64,000 bases of DNA from Chloroflexota bacterium (GTDB lineage: Bacteria > Chloroflexota > Dormibacteria > Dormibacterales > Dormibacteraceae): positions 1 through 64,000 of the forward strand of contig VBGR01000041.1 in assembly GCA_005880695.1 (NCBI GenBank). Reading direction: 5' to 3'. A program made the translations under genes and the position numbers. This document shows positions 49,611 through 59,244 of the stretch, in pieces (positions within the stretch are counted from its first letter, which is position 1; the number at the start of each line of letters is the position of its first letter). The notes beneath the pieces are model-generated. The model was not told where the DNA came from. It saw only the letters and a program-made list of their open reading frames with translations, and ran no database searches.

Positions 49611-50994
49611 GGGAAGGCCGGGGCGACAGCGCCCGGCCGTCTGGGGCGTCGGATGCGGGCGATGCAGCCGCTGTCGGTGCCAAGAAACGCCCCTGCCGTT
49701 CGGCGGGCGGAGCGCCTCGCAGGTAGACCGACCGGATCGCGTAGTCGAACTCCTGGCCGTCGAGCGCCGCGAGGCGCTGCTTCGAGCGCTGCCACTCCGG
49801 GGTAACCAGGGTTTTTGCGCTCGGGTCCACCAGCACCAGGTCGGCGTCCTTTCCGGGCTCGAGTCGACCTTTGGCGGCGAGGCCGAAGATGCGGGCCGGA
49901 TTCTCGGCGGTCCAGCGCGCCGCCTGCTCAGGACCGCCCAGCTGGAGGCAGCTGAGCAGCAGCGTCTGCACACCGGGACTACCGGCATGGGCCTCGGCGA
50001 GCGTCTGGTGGAGCTTCTCGTCGTAGGTGTGCGGCGCGTGGTCGCTGCCGACCGTGTCGATCTCGCCCGCCTTGAGCGCTTTGACCAGCGCCTCGCGGTC
50101 GGCCGCGCCGCGCACGAGGGGGTACATCTTCATGACCGGTCCGAGCCGGGCATAGTCGGCATCGCTGAGGTAGAGGTACTGCGGGCAGGTTTCGGCGCTC
50201 AGCTCGGCGAACGCTCCCCGCAATCTGCGGAGCGCTTCGAGCCCGGCCCGGCTGGCGAGGTGGACGACGTGGAGGCGCAGGCCGAGGCGCCCGGCGAGCT
50301 CGCCGACTGCTGCAACCGCCACTCCCTCCGCGAGGTCGGGCCTGGACTCGAGCAGGTCGGCGTAGGTCTCGATCCGGGTCATGGTCGAGAGCAGGATCGA
50401 AGGGTCCTCCGCGTGGACCGCGAGAGGCCGGCCGGCGGCCCGCAGCGCCGGCGCCAGCCTGGCGATCGTTCCGTAGCTGGCCGGCGGCTCCAGATCGGGA
50501 TCCAGCGTGGCCGGCGAGTAGAGGACCTGGCCAGTGCTGCGGCGGACTGCATAGCCGAGGTATGCCTTGAAGCCGGTTGCGCCCGCCGCCGCCAGCTCTC
50601 GGACCTCGTCGCCGGTCGAGGAGCTGCGGAGCAAAGCCCAGAGACCGAAGTCGACCACGGCCTTGACCTCGACCGCCACGCGTTTGGCTTCGAAGATTTC
50701 GCGGCTCGCAACCCCGGGCAGCGTGTTCGGCATGTCGAGCACCGTGGTGACGCCGCCGGCGGCCGCTGCGGCGGTCAAGGTCTGAAAAGTCTCCTTCTCG
50801 GGGAAGCCCGGGTCCCGCCCGTGGACGTGGGCGTCGATGGCGCCGGGGAGCACCCAGAGCCCATTGGCGTCCACCACGTTCGGGCCGGTCGGGTTCGACC
50901 AGGGCTGGAGGCGGGCGATGCGCTCGCCTTCGACGTGGATGTCGACCTCTTGCGGTCCGTCCGGCGTGTACACCCTCCCGCCGGCGATGATCAT
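49597..50994 (-). CDS. pyrC: Dihydroorotase (class I type; allantoinase-like)
   Basis: Ring-closes carbamoyl-aspartate in pyrimidine synthesis. 465 aa from ATG 50994. Metal ligands are HVHGRDPG, the carbamylated Lys lies in GFKAYLGY, and further ligands are in AVHAED, VVHLAS and GSDHAPHT. It overlaps pyrE by ATGA (50991-50994), and this partner supports dihydroorotase over allantoinase. The start was chosen from that overlap and from MIIAGGRVYTPDG. Confidence 0.9.
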   Translation of the reverse strand: MIIAGGRVYTPDGPQEVDIHVEGERIARLQPWSNPTGPNVVDANGLWVLPGAIDAHVHGRDPGFPEKETFQTLTAAAAAGGVTTVLDMPNTLPGVASREIFEAKRVAVEVKAVVDFGLWALLRSSSTGDEVRELAAAGATGFKAYLGYAVRRSTGQVLYSPATLDPDLEPPASYGTIARLAPALRAAGRPLAVHAEDPSILLSTMTRIETYADLLESRPDLAEGVAVAAVGELAGRLGLRLHVVHLASRAGLEALRRLRGAFAELSAETCPQYLYLSDADYARLGPVMKMYPLVRGAADREALVKALKAGEIDTVGSDHAPHTYDEKLHQTLAEAHAGSPGVQTLLLSCLQLGGPEQAARWTAENPARIFGLAAKGRLEPGKDADLVLVDPSAKTLVTPEWQRSKQRLAALDGQEFDYAIRSVYLRGAPPAERQGRFLAPTAAASPASDAPDGRALSPRPSPNGV

Positions 50995-51530
50995 TCGGGG
51001 ACGGGGATGTCGCTCTTTCTCAGCAAGGGGTGGAAGGGGATGCGCGCCGCCGCCAGCGCTTCGGCGGCGCCTTCTTCGCGGTCCAGCACCCCGACCAGGC
51101 CGATCACCTCGGCGCCCGCGGCCCGGACCTTCTCGGCGGCCGCCAGCGCGGCGCCGCCGGTCGTGAGCACGTCCTCGACCAGGGTCACCCGATCGCGAGG
51201 CTCGAGCTTGCCTTCGATGGCCCGCGAGGTCCCGTACTCCTTGACCTCCTTGCGCACGATGCACATCGGCAGCCCTGTCTCCATGGAGACGGCGCCACCC
51301 AGCAGCACCGCCCCCAACTCCGGGCACGCCAGGCGCTGGGTTCCCAACGGGACAAGAGCCGCCAGGTGCCGGCCGAGCCGGCGCAGGATGCCGGGCTCGG
51401 TCTCGAATAGGTACTTGTCGAAGTAGTAGTTGGAGTGACGGCCGGACCGGAGGACGAAGTCGCCCTTCAGATAGGCGACCGCCACCATGTCCTGAGCCAG
51501 CTCGCGAAGCTCCGAGCTAACTGGCGGCAA
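50991..51530 (-). CDS. pyrE: Orotate phosphoribosyltransferase
   Basis: Makes orotidine 5'-phosphate from orotate and PRPP. 179 aa from TTG 51530 (an ATG at 51488 is possible). The PRPP motif is RVTLVEDVLTTGGAALAAAE, and SGRHSNYYFDKYLFE and VRKEVKEYGTSRAIEG are OPRTase signatures. It overlaps the upstream M20 peptidase gene by 14 bases and the downstream pyrC by 4 bases. No pyrB, carA or pyrF lies in the window. Confidence 0.92.
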   Translation of the reverse strand: MPPVSSELRELAQDMVAVAYLKGDFVLRSGRHSNYYFDKYLFETEPGILRRLGRHLAALVPLGTQRLACPELGAVLLGGAVSMETGLPMCIVRKEVKEYGTSRAIEGKLEPRDRVTLVEDVLTTGGAALAAAEKVRAAGAEVIGLVGVLDREEGAAEALAAARIPFHPLLRKSDIPVPE

Positions 51531-52890
51531 CCAGCTCGTCCAGGAGGTAGAGAACCATCTCGGTGCCCCGGTGGTACTGCTCCAGATCCATCTTCTCGTT
51601 GGGCGAGTGCAGCGCGTCGTCGGGGAGGCCGAAGCCCGTCACGAGCAGGTTGGGATTCAAGGCCTCCTTGAAGGCGATCGTGACCGGCACCGAGCCGCCT
51701 TCGCGCACAAGGACCGGCTCCGCCCCGAAAGCCTGCTTGAAGGACCGCGAGGCGGCGCCGATGCCTGGATGCTCGACGCCGCAGACGACGGGCGACGCCG
51801 AGTTGAGCTTTTCCAGCGTGAGCCGCACGCCAGGCGTCGTCAGCTGTGGCAGATAAGCCTCCAGCGCCCTGAAAACGGCCTCCGGGTCCTGATCGGGCAC
51901 CAGACGCAAGCTGACCTTCGCGGTGGCCCGCGCCGGAATGACCGTCTTGGAGCCTTCCTCGATGAACCCCCCGATGACACCGTGAACGTCAAGGGTCGGC
52001 CGGGCCCAGGTTCGCTCGACGGGCGAGAATTCAGCTTCGCCCTCGAGCGCTGTCACGCCCATGAGCTGCTTCAGCGTCGCCTCGTCTTTGGGCAGGCGCT
52101 GCCAGCCTTCGACCTCCTCAGGCGCGGGGGGCACGACCGGGTCGTAGAAGCCGGGGATCGTGATGCGCCCGTCCCGGCCCTTGAGCGCGCTGATCACGTG
52201 GGCCAGCGTGTTCAGCGGGTTGGGTGCGACTCCGCCGAAGATGCCCGAATGGAGGTCAGCCGTGGATCCCACGGCGTGGATCTCCGTGTAGAGCAATCCG
52301 CGCAGCGCTGTCAGCAGGTTGGGCAAGCCCGGGGCGGTGAACTCGCCGTCGGCGAGGAACAGGTAGTCGGTTTTGAGGCGGGCCGCGTTTTCGCGCACGA
52401 AGCGGGGAAGTGAGTCGCCGGAGATCTCCTCCTCACCCTCGATCAGGAAGCGGAGGTTGACCGGCGGACCGCCTGTGGCGAAAGCGTGCTCGGCAGCCTT
52501 GATCCCGGCCAGCACCTGGCCCTTGTTGTCACAGGCGCCGCGGGCGAAGACGCGACCGTCGCGAACCGTTGGGGTGAAGGGCGGCGTGACCCACTCGTCG
52601 ACCGGGTCGACTGGCTGGACGTCGTAATGGCCGTAGATCGCCACGGTCGGCGCGCCGGGCTGACCGAGCCACTCGGCGGCGATCACTGGATGGCGGCCGC
52701 CGGGCATCTCCGCGACCTCGACCTTCATCCCCATCCGCGTCAATCTCTCGGCAACCCAGCCGCAGGCACGGCGAGTGTCGTCATCGTGCCGCCGGAGCGA
52801 GCTGACGCTGGGGATGGCGAGGAACTCGAAGAAGTCGCTCTCGGCCTCTTTCCGACCGGCGCGGGCGCGTTCGAGTGCCTGCTGGAGCAT
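51517..52890 (-). CDS. M20 family zinc dipeptidase/deacylase, copy 1
   Basis: 457 aa. Zinc ligands and catalytic residues: YGHYDVQPVDP, GACDNKGQVLAG (Asp ligand), FLIEGEEEISGDSL (catalytic Glu plus ligand), LADGEFTAPGLPNL and the C-terminal HSPNEKMDLEQY. It belongs to the dipeptidase M20 group with an inserted dimerisation domain, and cleaves dipeptides or N-acyl amino acids. It is 60% or so similar by eye to the gene directly upstream; a tandem duplicate. Confidence 0.92.
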   Translation of the reverse strand: MLQQALERARAGRKEAESDFFEFLAIPSVSSLRRHDDDTRRACGWVAERLTRMGMKVEVAEMPGGRHPVIAAEWLGQPGAPTVAIYGHYDVQPVDPVDEWVTPPFTPTVRDGRVFARGACDNKGQVLAGIKAAEHAFATGGPPVNLRFLIEGEEEISGDSLPRFVRENAARLKTDYLFLADGEFTAPGLPNLLTALRGLLYTEIHAVGSTADLHSGIFGGVAPNPLNTLAHVISALKGRDGRITIPGFYDPVVPPAPEEVEGWQRLPKDEATLKQLMGVTALEGEAEFSPVERTWARPTLDVHGVIGGFIEEGSKTVIPARATAKVSLRLVPDQDPEAVFRALEAYLPQLTTPGVRLTLEKLNSASPVVCGVEHPGIGAASRSFKQAFGAEPVLVREGGSVPVTIAFKEALNPNLLVTGFGLPDDALHSPNEKMDLEQYHRGTEMVLYLLDELVAAS

Positions 52891-52904
52891 TCCCTAGGGA
52901 GAGG

Positions 52905-54269
52905 TTAGAGCTTCCCCAGCTCGTCGAGCAGGTGGAGCACCAGCACTGTCCCGCCGTGAAATTGCTCCAGGCTCATGTGCTCGTTGGGCGAGTGGGCGCC
53001 GTCGCCGGGCAGCCCGAAGCCGGTGAGAAGCCAGTTCGGATGCAGGATCTCATCGACCTCGCTCATCACCGGCAGCGTGCCGCCCGCCCGAGTGATGCCC
53101 GGCTCGGCTCCGAAGGCTGCCAGGCACGCCCGCCGAAAGGCGGGTACGCCTGGATGCTTCAGGTCGCAGGAAAGCGCCTTCGAGGACTCTGGGATCTCGC
53201 GCACCTCGACCCTGGTGCCGGGGGTGGCCAGCTCCTCCACGTAGCGCCCGTAAGCGGCGAAGACCTTCGCCGGGTCCTGGTCCGGGACCAGGCGCATCGA
53301 CACCTTGGCCACCGCCGCGGCGGGAATCACGGTCTTCGTGCCTTCGCCGGTGAATCCGCCCCGAACGCCGTGGACGTCAAGCGTGGGACGGGACTGACGG
53401 CGCTCGGCCAGGCTGAACTCGGGCTCGCCTTCCAACGCCGGCGCGCCGGTCTGCCGGAGCACGTCCTCCTCCTGGATGGGCACCCAGAGCTTCACCTCGT
53501 CAGAATCAGGCGGCCGGACGTCGTCGTAGAACCCCGGTATCAGGACCCGCCCGTCGCGCCCCTTGAGCCCGGCGATGATGTGTCCCACCGTGTTCAAGGG
53601 ATTTGGCGCCAGTCCCCCGAACTGGCCCGAATGGAGATCGTGGGTGCCGCCCCTGACCTCGATCTCGGTGTAGAGGATGCCGCGCAGGCCGGCTTCCAGG
53701 CTGGGCAGACCCTCGCGAATGAACTCACCATCCGCGACGAAGAGGTAGTCGGTCTGGAGCTGGTCCGCGTTCTCTCGCACGAAAGTTGGCAGGACCGGGC
53801 CTCCCCCCTCCTCCTCGCCTTCGATCCAGACCCGGACGTTGAGCGGCGGACCTCCGGCGGCAAAGGCGTACTCGAGCGCCTTCAAGTCAGCGACGTGCTG
53901 GCCTTTGTTGTCGACCGATCCACGAGCATAGACGCGGCCCTCGCGAACGGCCGGCTCGAACGGCGGCGTGACCCAGAGCTCGAGCGGATCCGGCGGCTGC
54001 ACGTCGTAATGACCGTAGATCGTGAGGACCGGCTTGCCGGGCCGGCCCAGCCATTCGGCGAAGACGAGAGGGTGGCCGTCGCCCTCGACGAGGCGGGCGT
54101 CCATCCCCATCCGCTGGAGGCGCTGCAGCAGCCAGCCGGCCGCCTTCCGGCAATCCGCGGCGTGCTCGCTGAGCGCGCTCACGCTGGGCGTGCGAAGGTG
54201 CTCGAAGAGGTCTTTCTCGGCCTGCTCGCGACCAGCCCGGGCAAGCTCGACTGCGTGTGTGATGTTCAC
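52905..54269 (-). CDS. M20 family zinc dipeptidase/deacylase, copy 2
   Basis: 454 aa from GTG 54269. It has the same motifs as copy 1: YGHYDVQPPDP, GSVDNKGQHVADL, WIEGEEEGGGPVL, VADGEFIREGLPSL and HSPNEHMSLEQF. Fourteen bases separate it from copy 1. The two differ in the lid region and substrate loops, which suggests distinct specificities. DUF503 runs divergently 33 bases away. Confidence 0.92.
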   Translation of the reverse strand: MNITHAVELARAGREQAEKDLFEHLRTPSVSALSEHAADCRKAAGWLLQRLQRMGMDARLVEGDGHPLVFAEWLGRPGKPVLTIYGHYDVQPPDPLELWVTPPFEPAVREGRVYARGSVDNKGQHVADLKALEYAFAAGGPPLNVRVWIEGEEEGGGPVLPTFVRENADQLQTDYLFVADGEFIREGLPSLEAGLRGILYTEIEVRGGTHDLHSGQFGGLAPNPLNTVGHIIAGLKGRDGRVLIPGFYDDVRPPDSDEVKLWVPIQEEDVLRQTGAPALEGEPEFSLAERRQSRPTLDVHGVRGGFTGEGTKTVIPAAAVAKVSMRLVPDQDPAKVFAAYGRYVEELATPGTRVEVREIPESSKALSCDLKHPGVPAFRRACLAAFGAEPGITRAGGTLPVMSEVDEILHPNWLLTGFGLPGDGAHSPNEHMSLEQFHGGTVLVLHLLDELGKL

Positions 54270-54302
54270 TGAATTGATGATGGCAGGCAGAGTGAGGCGA
54301 CC

Positions 54303-54596
54303 ATGAACGTCGGCATCCTCCGGATCCAGCTCCACCTGCCCGACAACGGCTCGCTGAAAGGCAAGCGCCAGGTCGTGAGCGGTCTCCTCCGCCAGGTTCG
54401 CAGCCAGTTCGGCGTGGCCGCCGCCGAGGTCGGTGACGGCGACCTCTGGCAGCTGGCCGACCTCGCCATCGCCTGCGTCAGCAACGACGCCCGGCACACC
54501 GACCAGGTCATGGCCGGCGTGGCCCGGTTCGTCGAGCAGCGAGCCGGTGACGCCATGGTGGCGAGCGTCAGGACGGAGATCTTGAAGCTCCCGTGA
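54303..54596 (+). CDS. DUF503 (YlxP-like) protein
   Basis: 97 aa. Family signs are N-terminal VGILRIQLHLPDNGSLKGKR followed by QVVSGLLRQVRSQFGVAAAE and CVSNDARHTDQVM. Members often lie near ribosome-binding or translation genes, role unsettled. It overlaps the acyl-CoA ligase gene by GTGA. Confidence 0.9.
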   Translation: MNVGILRIQLHLPDNGSLKGKRQVVSGLLRQVRSQFGVAAAEVGDGDLWQLADLAIACVSNDARHTDQVMAGVARFVEQRAGDAMVASVRTEILKLP

Positions 54597-56026
54597 TCGC
54601 CGACCTCGAGGAGACGCGCCGCCGGCTGCGCAGCGGCACCCTGCCGGGAGCCCTGCTCCGGCCGGGCCTGGGGGCGGTCCTGTCGGAAGGCGATCGCTCC
54701 CTCACGCGGGCGGCTCTCGGCCAGCGAACCGACCGCGTCGCCGGCGGCCTGGCGCGGCTGGGGCTACGGCAGGGCGATCGGGTCGCGATCTACGCCCCGA
54801 ACTCGCTCGAGTGGATCCTGGCTTACCTGGCGGCCGAGCGATTGGGGGCGGTCGTCGTGCCTTTCAACCCGGCTTACCGGGCGGCCGAAGCGGAGCACAT
54901 CCTGAACGACTCCGACCCCGCGCTGGTGGTCACCGATCGCGAGCGGCGGGCACTCGTTGAGTCGCTCGGGCGCCGTGTCGTCCCGATCCAGGACCTGCCC
55001 GAGGAGGCAAAGGCACCGCCGGCGCCCGAGCTGACACCCGAGAGCCCCGCGGTGATCATCTACACGTCGGGCACGACCGGCCGTCCCAAAGGCGCGCTGC
55101 TCGACCACGGCAACCTGCTGGCTCAGACCCGGGGCGCGATCGAGGCCTGGCGCTGGACAGGAGCCGACCGCCTCGTGCACGCCCTGCCCCTGTTCCACCT
55201 GCACGGCCTCGCGATGGGCCTCAACGGGACGCTCCTGAGCGGTGGCAGCTTGACGCTCATCCAGTTCACGCCGGCGGCGGTGGTGGCCGAGCTGCAGGCG
55301 GGCGGAAGCATGCTCTTCGGGGTTCCTTCGATGTACCAGCGGCTCTGCGATCACTTGGAGGAGCATCCAGCCGACCTCTCCCGGGTCCGCCTCTTCGTGT
55401 CCGGCTCGGCGCCGCTACCGCCCGCGCTCTTCGAGCGCTGCGAGCGCCTTCTCGGCCAGGGGCCCGTCGAGCGCTACGGCATCACCGAGGGTGGGATCGT
55501 GGTGAGCAACCCGTACGACGGGCCGCGCCGGCCGGGGCGGGTCGGGTTCCCCTTCAGCGGCGTCGAGGTCCGGCTCGGTGAGAGCGACGAGGTGCAGCTG
55601 AAAGGCGGCCAGGTGTTCGCGGGGTACTGGCGCAACCCGATCGCGACCCGCGAGGCCTTCACTCCGGACGGCTGGTTCCGGACCGGCGACGTCGGCGAAA
55701 TCGAAACGGACGGCAGCCTGGCGATCCGCGGCCGCCTGAAGGAGCTGATCATCTCCGGCGGCTTCAACGTCTACCCTCGCGAGGTGGAGCTGGTCCTGGA
55801 AGAGCACCCCCGCGTGGCCGAGGTGGCCGTCGTCGGGCTGCCGTCCGACCGCTGGGGCGAAGAGGTCACCGCCTTTGTCGTGCCCGCGGGCGAGGTAACC
55901 GAGCTGGAGCTGATCGCCTTCGCCCGCGAGCGCCTGGCGACCTTCAAGTGCCCGCACACCGTGCGCTTTGTCGAATACCTGCCCCGCAACGCGATGGGCA
56001 AGCTCGAAAGGTCAAAGCTCGTTTGA
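54593..56026 (+). CDS. Acyl-CoA ligase (AMP-forming)
   Basis: 477 aa from GTG 54593, overlapping the DUF503 stop. ANL-family motifs: YTSGTTGRPKGALL (P-loop), VERYGITEGG (A5), WFRTGDVGEIETDGSLAIRGRLKE (A7/A8) and the C-terminal Lys in NAMGKLERSKL. It activates a fatty or short-chain carboxylate; it resembles malonyl-CoA or long-chain acyl ligases. The enoyl-CoA hydratase gene overlaps its stop by TTGA, so the two form a small fatty-acid or acyl-degradation operon. Confidence 0.92.
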   Translation: MIADLEETRRRLRSGTLPGALLRPGLGAVLSEGDRSLTRAALGQRTDRVAGGLARLGLRQGDRVAIYAPNSLEWILAYLAAERLGAVVVPFNPAYRAAEAEHILNDSDPALVVTDRERRALVESLGRRVVPIQDLPEEAKAPPAPELTPESPAVIIYTSGTTGRPKGALLDHGNLLAQTRGAIEAWRWTGADRLVHALPLFHLHGLAMGLNGTLLSGGSLTLIQFTPAAVVAELQAGGSMLFGVPSMYQRLCDHLEEHPADLSRVRLFVSGSAPLPPALFERCERLLGQGPVERYGITEGGIVVSNPYDGPRRPGRVGFPFSGVEVRLGESDEVQLKGGQVFAGYWRNPIATREAFTPDGWFRTGDVGEIETDGSLAIRGRLKELIISGGFNVYPREVELVLEEHPRVAEVAVVGLPSDRWGEEVTAFVVPAGEVTELELIAFARERLATFKCPHTVRFVEYLPRNAMGKLERSKLV

Positions 56027-56811
56027 GCGAAGGCGAGGTCCTGACCCGGCGCCAGGGACCGGTTCTCTGGGTCACCTTCAACCGGCCCGAGCAGCGCAAC
56101 GCGATGACCTTTGAGATGTACGACCGCCTCGGCGAGATCTGCCACGAGGCGGCCGCCGATGAAGAGGTTCGCTGCCTCGTCCTGGAGGGCGCCGGCGAGA
56201 AGGCCTTCGTGGCCGGAACGGACATCTCGCTCTTCCGCTCCTTCGCCACGGCTGAGGACGCGCTCGAATACGAGGGCCGGATGGAGCGCAACATCGGCGC
56301 CCTGGCCGGCCTCCAGATCCCGGTGATCGCCGCCCTGCGGGGCGCCTGCACCGGCGGCGGCTTCGCCATCGCGGCGGCCTGCGACCTCCGGCTCGGCGGT
56401 CCCTCCGCCAAGTTCGGGATCCCGATCGCGCGCACCCTCGGCAACACCCTCTCGATGGCCTCGTTGAACCTGCTCGTCGACCTCCTCGGCGTCGCCCGGG
56501 CCAAAGAGCTGCTCTTCACCGCCCGGCTGGTGGAGGCGCCGGAGGCCCTGAGCTGGGGGCTTCTCAACGAGCTGCTGCCGTCCGACGCGGAGGTGGCGCC
56601 GCGAGCCCAGGCGCTGGCCGAGCAGATCGCCGCCAACGCACCGCTCACCCTCCGGTCGGTGAAGGAGGGCATCCGGCGGATCATGGAGGCGCGGCATCTG
56701 CCCGGGACGGACGCCGCTGACCTCATCACGATGGCCTACCTGAGCGAAGACTTCAAAGAGGGGATGAGCGCATTTCTGGAGAAGCGCAAGCCACAGTGGC
56801 GCGGACGCTAG
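56023..56811 (+). CDS. Enoyl-CoA hydratase/isomerase family protein
   Basis: 262 aa from TTG 56023. Crotonase-fold motifs: WVTFNRPEQRNAM, AFVAGTDISLF (oxyanion hole), ALRGACTGGGFAIAAACDLR and the LTLRSVKEGIRRI tail. Hydrates or isomerises enoyl-CoA thioesters. The catalytic Glu pair is not certain by eye, as the second position reads NTLSMASLN. It overlaps the ligase by 4 bases and the helicase by 16. Confidence 0.9.
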   Translation: MSEGEVLTRRQGPVLWVTFNRPEQRNAMTFEMYDRLGEICHEAAADEEVRCLVLEGAGEKAFVAGTDISLFRSFATAEDALEYEGRMERNIGALAGLQIPVIAALRGACTGGGFAIAAACDLRLGGPSAKFGIPIARTLGNTLSMASLNLLVDLLGVARAKELLFTARLVEAPEALSWGLLNELLPSDAEVAPRAQALAEQIAANAPLTLRSVKEGIRRIMEARHLPGTDAADLITMAYLSEDFKEGMSAFLEKRKPQWRGR

Positions 56812-59222
56812 AGTCCTCGCTCCGCGCCGAGTTCGAGGCCACCTTGCCGTGGCCGCTCGACGCCTTCCAGGCCGAGTCCATCGACAAGCTGGACGGCAGC
56901 CGCGGCGTGCTCGTCTGCGCGCCCACCTCGAGCGGCAAGACCGTGGTCGCCGAATACGCCATCCACCGCGCGCTGCGGGAGAACGTGAAGGTCATCTACA
57001 CGACGCCGCTCAAGGCGCTCAGCAACCAGAAGTTCAGAGACTTCCAGCGTTCCTACGGCGAAGGCGAGACCGGTCTCGTCACCGGCGAGAACACCATCAA
57101 CGAGCTGGCGCCCATCGTGGTGATGACGACCGAGATCCTGCGCAACCTGATCTACGAGGACCCAGAACGGCTCCGCGAGGTGCGGTATGTGGTCCTCGAC
57201 GAGGTCCACTACATCGACGACTTCCCGCGTGGCTCGGTCTGGGAGGAGATCGTCATCCAGGCGCCGGTCCACATCAAGTTCGTTGGGCTCTCGGCGACCG
57301 TCGGCAATTACCAGGAGCTGGCCGAATGGATGTCCGAGAACCGGGGACCCGTCGAGACGATCTATACGGATCGGCGGCCGGTCGAGCTGCGCCTCTGGCT
57401 GGCCATGCAGAACAGCTTCCTGCCGCTCTTCGCGCCCGACGGCGGCATCGACCAGAAGACCTGGGCCAAGGCCAGCCAGGACGAGGAGGCGGCCTACCAC
57501 GTCCAACGTTTCCGGAGCCTGCCGTCCAACGACCTGCTCCAGGTGATCGGCGAGCTGGAGCGGCTCAAGATGCTCCCGGCGATCTACTTCATCTTCTCCC
57601 GCCGCGGCTGCCGGGAGGCGCTCCAGCGCTGCGCCTACCACTCGCTGGACCTGACCACGCCGGAGGAAAAGGCCGCCATCGAGGCGATTTCGGCCGACCG
57701 CCTGCGGCACCTGCGTGACCCGGACGAGCTGGCCCTTTACAAGCGCATGGTCGACGCGGGGATGCTGCGACGCGGCCTGGCGGTGCACCACGCGGGCCTG
57801 CTGCCCTACCACAAGGAGCTCGTCGAAGAGCTCTTCCAGGCCGGCTTGATCAAAGTGGTTTTCGCCACCGAGACGCTCTCGCTTGGCATCAACATGCCGG
57901 CTCGCGCGGTGGTGGTCTCCTCCTTCACGAAGTTCGACGGGGTCAACTTCTCCACGCTCACGACAGGCGAGCTCACGCAGCTCATGGGGCGAGCCGGCAG
58001 GCGCGGGATCGACACCCTGGGTCACGGGATCATCCTGAAAGAGTCGGACGTCCAGATCGGGACGATCTACGAGGTCGCGATGGGTGAAGGGCTGGTCATC
58101 GAGTCCAAGTTCCTGCCCAACTACAACATGGTCTTGAACCTGCTTCGCATCCACCCGCCGGAAGAGGCGGAGAAGCTGATGGCGCGCTCCTTCGGCCAGT
58201 TCCAGAAGCAGCTGGCAGCGACCCGGACCACCGACCGGCTGGCGAACGTTCGCCAGCGGCTGGGAGACATGACGCAGACCTGGGAGTGCGAGAACAACTG
58301 CACGCTCGCGGACCTGGAGGCGTACTACAAGATCGAGGATAGGCGGCGGGTGATCCGGATCGAGCTCCGGCGCCTGCGGCGGGAGGCGTTCCCGACCGGT
58401 GAGCCCAGAGGCCGGACGCGAGGCCGCGGACGCGGCCGGGGTCCTCGCCCGAAGCCGGGGGGACGCGTCGGCCGCGAGATCAACCGGCTCGAAGAGGAAG
58501 CCCGCGAGCTCCTGCACAACCAGCGGAAGCTGGCGGTCACGCGCTGCTGGCGCTTTGGCGAGCACGTCCACGAATACGGCGAGATCCGAGCCCTGAACCA
58601 GGAGATGCAGCAGGGCGAGCGGGAGCTTAAGGAGGGCGCCGACGAGTACGCGCGCAAGTTCCGGCGGCTGCGCCGAGTCCTCACCGAATCGGGGTTCCTC
58701 TACGACGACAAGCCGTCGGAGAAAGGCACCCTGGCGTCGCGCATCTACGGCGAGAACACGCTGGTCGTGACCGAGTCGACCTGGCTCGGCCACTTCGACG
58801 GGCTCGCCCCGGAGGAGCTCTGCGCGGTGCTGGTCATGCTGACAGCTGAGGACCGCATGCGCGATCGCGGGCCTCGGCCGGCGCGCCGCTACCCGACCCC
58901 CAACGTGGCGCAGGTGGGCCGGCTCGTTCGCTCCGCCTACTTCCGCTTCGCCGACCTCGAGCGTGAGCTCGACGAGCCCAACCTGCGACCGCCCTCCCAC
59001 GACTACATCGACTTCGCCTATCGCTGGGCGGCGCGCGAGCCACTCGATACGATCCCGCTGCCTCCCAACGTCGACATCGGCGACGCCATCAAGGCCATGA
59101 AGGGCCTCTACTCGCTACTGCGTCAGCTCGAATGGGCGTTGAAAGAACAGGGCTGGCCGCTCTACGACGTGGTCCGCCAGGCCAACCTGGCGATGGAGCG
59201 GGACGTCATCAAGCGGACCTGA
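56796..59222 (+). CDS. DEVH-box Ski2/Mtr4-like helicase (HelY type)
   Basis: 808 aa from GTG 56796. RNA/DNA helicase motifs: CAPTSSGKT (Walker A), TTPLKALSNQKFRDF, VLDEVHYI (DEVH box), GLSATVGN, AVHHAGLLPYHKELVEELF and MGRAGRRGIDTLG. The C-terminal arch and helical parts are kept, and GRTRGRGRGRGPRPKPGG (about residues 537-557) is an RG-rich insert that could bind RNA. It overlaps the hydratase by 16 bases. Likely involved in RNA turnover or repair. Confidence 0.92.
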   Translation: MARTLESSLRAEFEATLPWPLDAFQAESIDKLDGSRGVLVCAPTSSGKTVVAEYAIHRALRENVKVIYTTPLKALSNQKFRDFQRSYGEGETGLVTGENTINELAPIVVMTTEILRNLIYEDPERLREVRYVVLDEVHYIDDFPRGSVWEEIVIQAPVHIKFVGLSATVGNYQELAEWMSENRGPVETIYTDRRPVELRLWLAMQNSFLPLFAPDGGIDQKTWAKASQDEEAAYHVQRFRSLPSNDLLQVIGELERLKMLPAIYFIFSRRGCREALQRCAYHSLDLTTPEEKAAIEAISADRLRHLRDPDELALYKRMVDAGMLRRGLAVHHAGLLPYHKELVEELFQAGLIKVVFATETLSLGINMPARAVVVSSFTKFDGVNFSTLTTGELTQLMGRAGRRGIDTLGHGIILKESDVQIGTIYEVAMGEGLVIESKFLPNYNMVLNLLRIHPPEEAEKLMARSFGQFQKQLAATRTTDRLANVRQRLGDMTQTWECENNCTLADLEAYYKIEDRRRVIRIELRRLRREAFPTGEPRGRTRGRGRGRGPRPKPGGRVGREINRLEEEARELLHNQRKLAVTRCWRFGEHVHEYGEIRALNQEMQQGERELKEGADEYARKFRRLRRVLTESGFLYDDKPSEKGTLASRIYGENTLVVTESTWLGHFDGLAPEELCAVLVMLTAEDRMRDRGPRPARRYPTPNVAQVGRLVRSAYFRFADLERELDEPNLRPPSHDYIDFAYRWAAREPLDTIPLPPNVDIGDAIKAMKGLYSLLRQLEWALKEQGWPLYDVVRQANLAMERDVIKRT

Positions 59223-59244
59223 CGGCGACGGATACACTCGAACA

